Source: Brevundimonas sp. (GTDB lineage: Bacteria > Pseudomonadota > Alphaproteobacteria > Caulobacterales > Caulobacteraceae). Taken from it: 64,000 bases of DNA. The number at the start of each line of letters is the position of its first letter. The stretch's first letter is position 1. The position numbers were made by a program, and so were the translations under genes. This document shows positions 61,105 through 64,000 of this stretch, in pieces. Location of the stretch: assembly GCF_016742135.1 (NCBI RefSeq), contig NZ_JACVCG010000002.1:434001-498000 (forward strand), in the 5' to 3' direction. Below the pieces are notes generated by a model that saw nothing but the letters and a program-made list of their open reading frames with translations, made no database searches and had not been told where the DNA came from.

Positions 61105-62123
61105 GACCTTTCCGTCAGCCATGCGCGGACCTCCTCTCGCGCGCCGTCGTGCTCGATGCGGTCGACGACCTCGAACAGAAAGGCCCGGGTCAGAAGCGCC
61201 CTCGCCTCCTCCGCCGACAGGCCCCGCTGCTGCATGTAGAACAGGGCGCTCTCGTCCAGCGTGCCGACGGTATTGCCGTGGGCGCACTGGACGTCGTCGG
61301 CATAGATGATCAGCTCGGGCTTGGCGTCGACCTCACCCCGTTCGGACAGGATCAGGGCGTTGTGAGCCATCCGCGCGTCGGTGCCGTCGGCCCCGCGCTC
61401 GACCACGATCTTGCCCTGGAAGACGCCGCGCGCGGTGTCGCGCACCACCCCCTTGGTCAGCTGCGAGGTCTGGCCGTCGGCGGCCCTATGGGTCACGACC
61501 GAGGTCAGATCGGCATGGCGATCGCCCGACAGGGCATAGAGTCCGTCCAGACGGACGTCGGCGCCGCGCGCATGGTGGGCGACCTCGGTCTCGAAGCGCT
61601 GCAGCTTCGCGCCCGTGGCAATGATGGTCTGGCGATAGCGGGCACCCGGCTCGACCTTCACGCGGGCCTGGGTGACCGACAGGGCGTCTTCCGGCTCATC
61701 GACCAGAACCACGCGGATGACCTCGGCGTCGTGGGCGATGTCGATGTCGAGCCGGGTGTGGGCGATATAGGCGGCCCCCTCCCCTTCGTGGGTTTCCAGC
61801 AACAGCAGCTTCGCCCCGGCCCGGGCCGAGACACGCGCCGACACCGTATGGCCGGTGCCGATTGCCTTGGAAATCAGCCGCAGCCGCAGGGTCTGATCGC
61901 CGCAGACCATGCGCGTATCGGCCCCGACCGGGCGACCGTTGACGAAGACCATGGCCTCGCCGCCCAGGGCCTCAAAGGGTCCTCCGCCCCAGAGAGGCAC
62001 GGGTGCCGACGGCGACGGTGGCGGGGCCTCGCGCAGATATTTCCGCAGGTCCGAATACTTCCAGGCCTCAACACGCCGCGAGGGGAAGGTGGCGGGATCG
62101 TTGAGATTGAAGGCGGCGGTCAC
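61101..62123 (-). CDS. sufD: Fe-S cluster scaffold component SufD
   Basis: A 340-residue SufB/SufD-family beta-helix protein, part of the SufBC2D scaffold. RRVEAWKYSDLRKYL at the N-terminus, then ARMAHNALILSERGEVDAKPELIIYADDVQCAHGNTVGTLDESALFYMQQRGL near the C-terminus with the conserved Cys and His, and ARALLTRAFLFEVVDRI are all diagnostic. It follows sufC after a 170-base gap filled by a repeat and overlaps the sufS start by 4 bases. Confidence 0.96.
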   Translation of the reverse strand: MTAAFNLNDPATFPSRRVEAWKYSDLRKYLREAPPPSPSAPVPLWGGGPFEALGGEAMVFVNGRPVGADTRMVCGDQTLRLRLISKAIGTGHTVSARVSARAGAKLLLLETHEGEGAAYIAHTRLDIDIAHDAEVIRVVLVDEPEDALSVTQARVKVEPGARYRQTIIATGAKLQRFETEVAHHARGADVRLDGLYALSGDRHADLTSVVTHRAADGQTSQLTKGVVRDTARGVFQGKIVVERGADGTDARMAHNALILSERGEVDAKPELIIYADDVQCAHGNTVGTLDESALFYMQQRGLSAEEARALLTRAFLFEVVDRIEHDGAREEVRAWLTERS

Positions 62124-62125
62124 TG

Positions 62126-62291
62126 GATCCTCCCCCGTTCACGGGGGTGGAGGCCGGCGCGTACACGCGCCAACGACGGGACCCTCCGCAGGAGGGTGGA
62201 GGGGGCGGAACCAAGCGTCGCGGATGAGGTCGCCCCCTCCACCACTCCGTGGTCCCCCTCCCCCGCGGCGCTTCGCTTGCTTGGGAGGATC
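62126..62291. repeat. Palindromic element between sufC and sufD
   Basis: Perfect 9-bp terminal inverted repeats GATCCTCCC (62126-62134) and GGGAGGATC (62283-62291). Internal arms GGTGGAGGGGGCG (62195-62207) and CGCCCCCTCCACC (62231-62243) are identical to those of the sufS copy. It carries about 30 extra bases near its left end compared with that copy. It fills almost the whole gap between the two coding regions, starting 3 bases from sufD and ending 3 bases from sufC. Confidence 0.8.
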
Positions 62292-62293
62292 AT

Positions 62294-63042
<749 letters not shown>

Positions 63043-63043
<1 letters not shown>

Positions 63044-63585
63044 CAGCGGGGAAACCATGAACCAGGAATGTTGGGGTGTAGATCGCGCTGGAAATAGGCC
63101 CGAACCAGAGCGCGGCGGACGACCTTGGCATCGATGCCCTGATCCAGCAGATCATTGGTGGTATTGATCAGAAGGTCATCAATAGCCGAGGATCCGAGGG
63201 GATTCGTCCTGTCCAGCTCGGCCCAGTCCTGAGCGACTTTCCAGTGCGCGTCTTGGAAACGCGTTTCCCACTCCAACGTCAGATCATCCTCGTCCGTTAT
63301 GCCGAATGCCGCCTTGTTTCCGACCGTGAACCACATGGCGTGCATGGCAGCCAGAAAAGCCGGATTTTCCACTGGCAGTCCGGACGCATCTCCGATCACA
63401 GAATCAATGAAACAACGCGGGCAGTGAGCCGTGTCGCCGGAGTCTTTGATCCAGTCCTCAATCTCAGACGGCGAAAAAGTCTCTCGGCAGTAGAAGCAGC
63501 CGCAGATGCGGCTGGCCTCAATCTCTGCGCGGTGCCCGGAAGAATGCGCATGGGCGGCCCCAAGGTCTTCGTCGGAAAACGTCAC
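63043..63585 (-). CDS. Conserved cytoplasmic protein with two CxxC pairs
   Basis: A protein of 180 residues. The N-terminal part (TFSDEDLGAAHAHSSGHRAEIEASRICGCFYCRETFSP...) and HCPRCFIDSVIGDASGLP belong to a conserved family of unknown function; the CGCFYC and CPRC pairs suggest a zinc- or Fe-binding knuckle. A further 80-residue C-terminal segment is helical. The GTG at 63585 has GGAAGGGAG 6 bases upstream and is chosen because the frame further upstream reads through a REP element. The stop overlaps the sufC ATG (TGATG). Confidence 0.75.
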
Positions 63586-63616
63586 CCCACGCTCCCTTCC
63601 AGGCTGATCGCCATGC

Positions 63617-63763
63617 CAAAACCCGTCATCCTCGGGCTTGTCCCGAGGACCCATGGGTCAGCAACCGCGGCGCCGGGCCGCGTGGGCTTGATGGATCGTG
63701 CCAAACTCAACCCATGAGCCCGCCGGGACGACAGGCCCTCGGGACAAGCCCGAGGGTGACGGG
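63617..63763. repeat. Mirrored pair of REP-like hairpins
   Basis: Left hairpin CCTCGGG-CTTGT-CCCGAGG (63630-63648), right hairpin CCCTCGGG-ACAAG-CCCGAGGG (63736-63756). With their flanks (ACCCGTCAT and GTGACGGG) they are near-perfect reverse complements over about 27 bases. The unit and its head-to-head layout repeat those at 10088-10180. The 85 bases between them show nothing further. Confidence 0.75.
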
Positions 63764-63766
63764 AAT

Positions 63767-64000
63767 TTATTCGCCCGTCGGCCCGTGTTTCCATTCGGGC
63801 GAGCGATCCCAGGCCAGCGACAGGTCCTCCCAGTGCGGGTTGTCCCGTTCGATCAGATTGATCTTCCAGTCGCGAAGATACCGCTTCAGCGATTTCTCTT
63901 TCTGGATGGCGTCGGTGATCCGCTCGAAGGGCTGATACCAGACCAGTCGTTTCAGGCCGTGCTTTTTCGTAAAGCCCTCGACCGCCCCGATGCGGTGCTG
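63767..64000 (-). CDS. GIY-YIG nuclease superfamily protein, C-terminal part
   Basis: The last 77 residues of a YhbQ-type (COG2827) single-domain GIY-YIG protein; the N-terminus with GIY-YIG itself lies beyond the right edge. HGLKRLVWYQPFERITDAIQKEKSLKRYLRDWKINLIERDNPHWEDLSLAW is characteristic, with the conserved Glu and the KxxKxxxRxWKxxLIE block. The start is not in the window. Its function is uncertain; such genes are common near REP elements. Confidence 0.85.
   Translation of the reverse strand, partial: QHRIGAVEGFTKKHGLKRLVWYQPFERITDAIQKEKSLKRYLRDWKINLIERDNPHWEDLSLAWDRSPEWKHGPTGE

Overview
The window is GC-rich, gene-dense chromosomal DNA from an alphaproteobacterium of the family Caulobacteraceae, most likely Brevundimonas or a close relative. 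Supporting evidence includes a dusB–ntrY–ntrX–(D-amino acid aminotransferase)–hfq–hflX block, a PopA-like protein beside mfd, a DgcB-like diguanylate cyclase, a double cold-shock-domain protein, an NDUFS4-like complex I protein, many GTG/TTG starts and many 1- or 4-base start/stop overlaps. The assignment rests on gene content and order as recalled, not on a database search. No prophage, IS transposase, CRISPR array, integron or secretion locus is visible. The accessory signal lies in intergenic palindromic repeats.

Layout. 1–9.6 kb: an FAD oxidoreductase (cut by the window edge), a COQ10-like protein, lipA, an acyl-CoA-ligase-like protein, DoxX, an extradiol dioxygenase with wrbA, two peptidase-like genes, a GPH-type transporter and mazG. 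9.6–10.4 kb: a gene-free stretch with hairpins and repeats. 10.4–21.8 kb: a CelD-type acetyltransferase, a Na+/H+ antiporter, hflX, hfq, an aminotransferase, ntrX, ntrY and dusB on the minus strand, then ispDF. 21.8–33.3 kb: a fused MFS/spermidine-synthase-like protein, cinA C-domain, tusA, yihY, a PopA-like protein, mfd, sdhE and recG. 33.2–37.8 kb: LPS core genes hldE, hldD and kdsA plus a DUF3089 protein. 37.9–46.4 kb: photolyase, cyclopropane synthase, sulfurtransferase, a dicarboxylate symporter, an orphan amino-acid-binding protein, three tRNAs (Arg, Pro, Glu), an NDUFS4-like gene, a tandem DUF192 pair and cspD. 46.5–54.6 kb: recJ, glpX, a lipoprotein, phaC, argC, rpsI and rplM. 54.8–59 kb: a small secreted protein, a DEAD-box helicase, a diguanylate cyclase and an acyltransferase. 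59–64 kb: a SUF Fe-S cluster operon (sufC, sufD, sufS, sufT, sufA, in transcription order) preceded by a CxxC protein and a partial GIY-YIG gene.

Themes. DNA repair is well represented (mfd, recG, recJ, phr, mazG). Cyclic-di-GMP appears as a probable producer (DgcB-like) and a probable non-enzymatic receptor (PopA-like) in one window. Iron-sulfur biology links lipA and SUF. Envelope synthesis is covered by hldDE, kdsA, plsC, cfa and ispDF.

The most unusual observations are: (i) MITE-like palindromic elements with 8–12 bp terminal inverted repeats, one of which lies inside the sufS reading frame and seems to be translated as about 47 extra N-terminal residues, with a sibling copy in the sufC–sufD gap; (ii) REP-type hairpins in mirrored pairs with compensatory changes in the stem; (iii) a repeat element bracketed by triplicated 9-bp units between argC and rpsI; (iv) an in-frame amber codon that seems to cut off the end of a small secreted protein; (v) absence of ntrB and ntrC from between dusB and ntrY, together with an NtrX that lacks the sigma-54 contact loop; (vi) a cluster of nested hairpins in the gene-free stretch after mazG.
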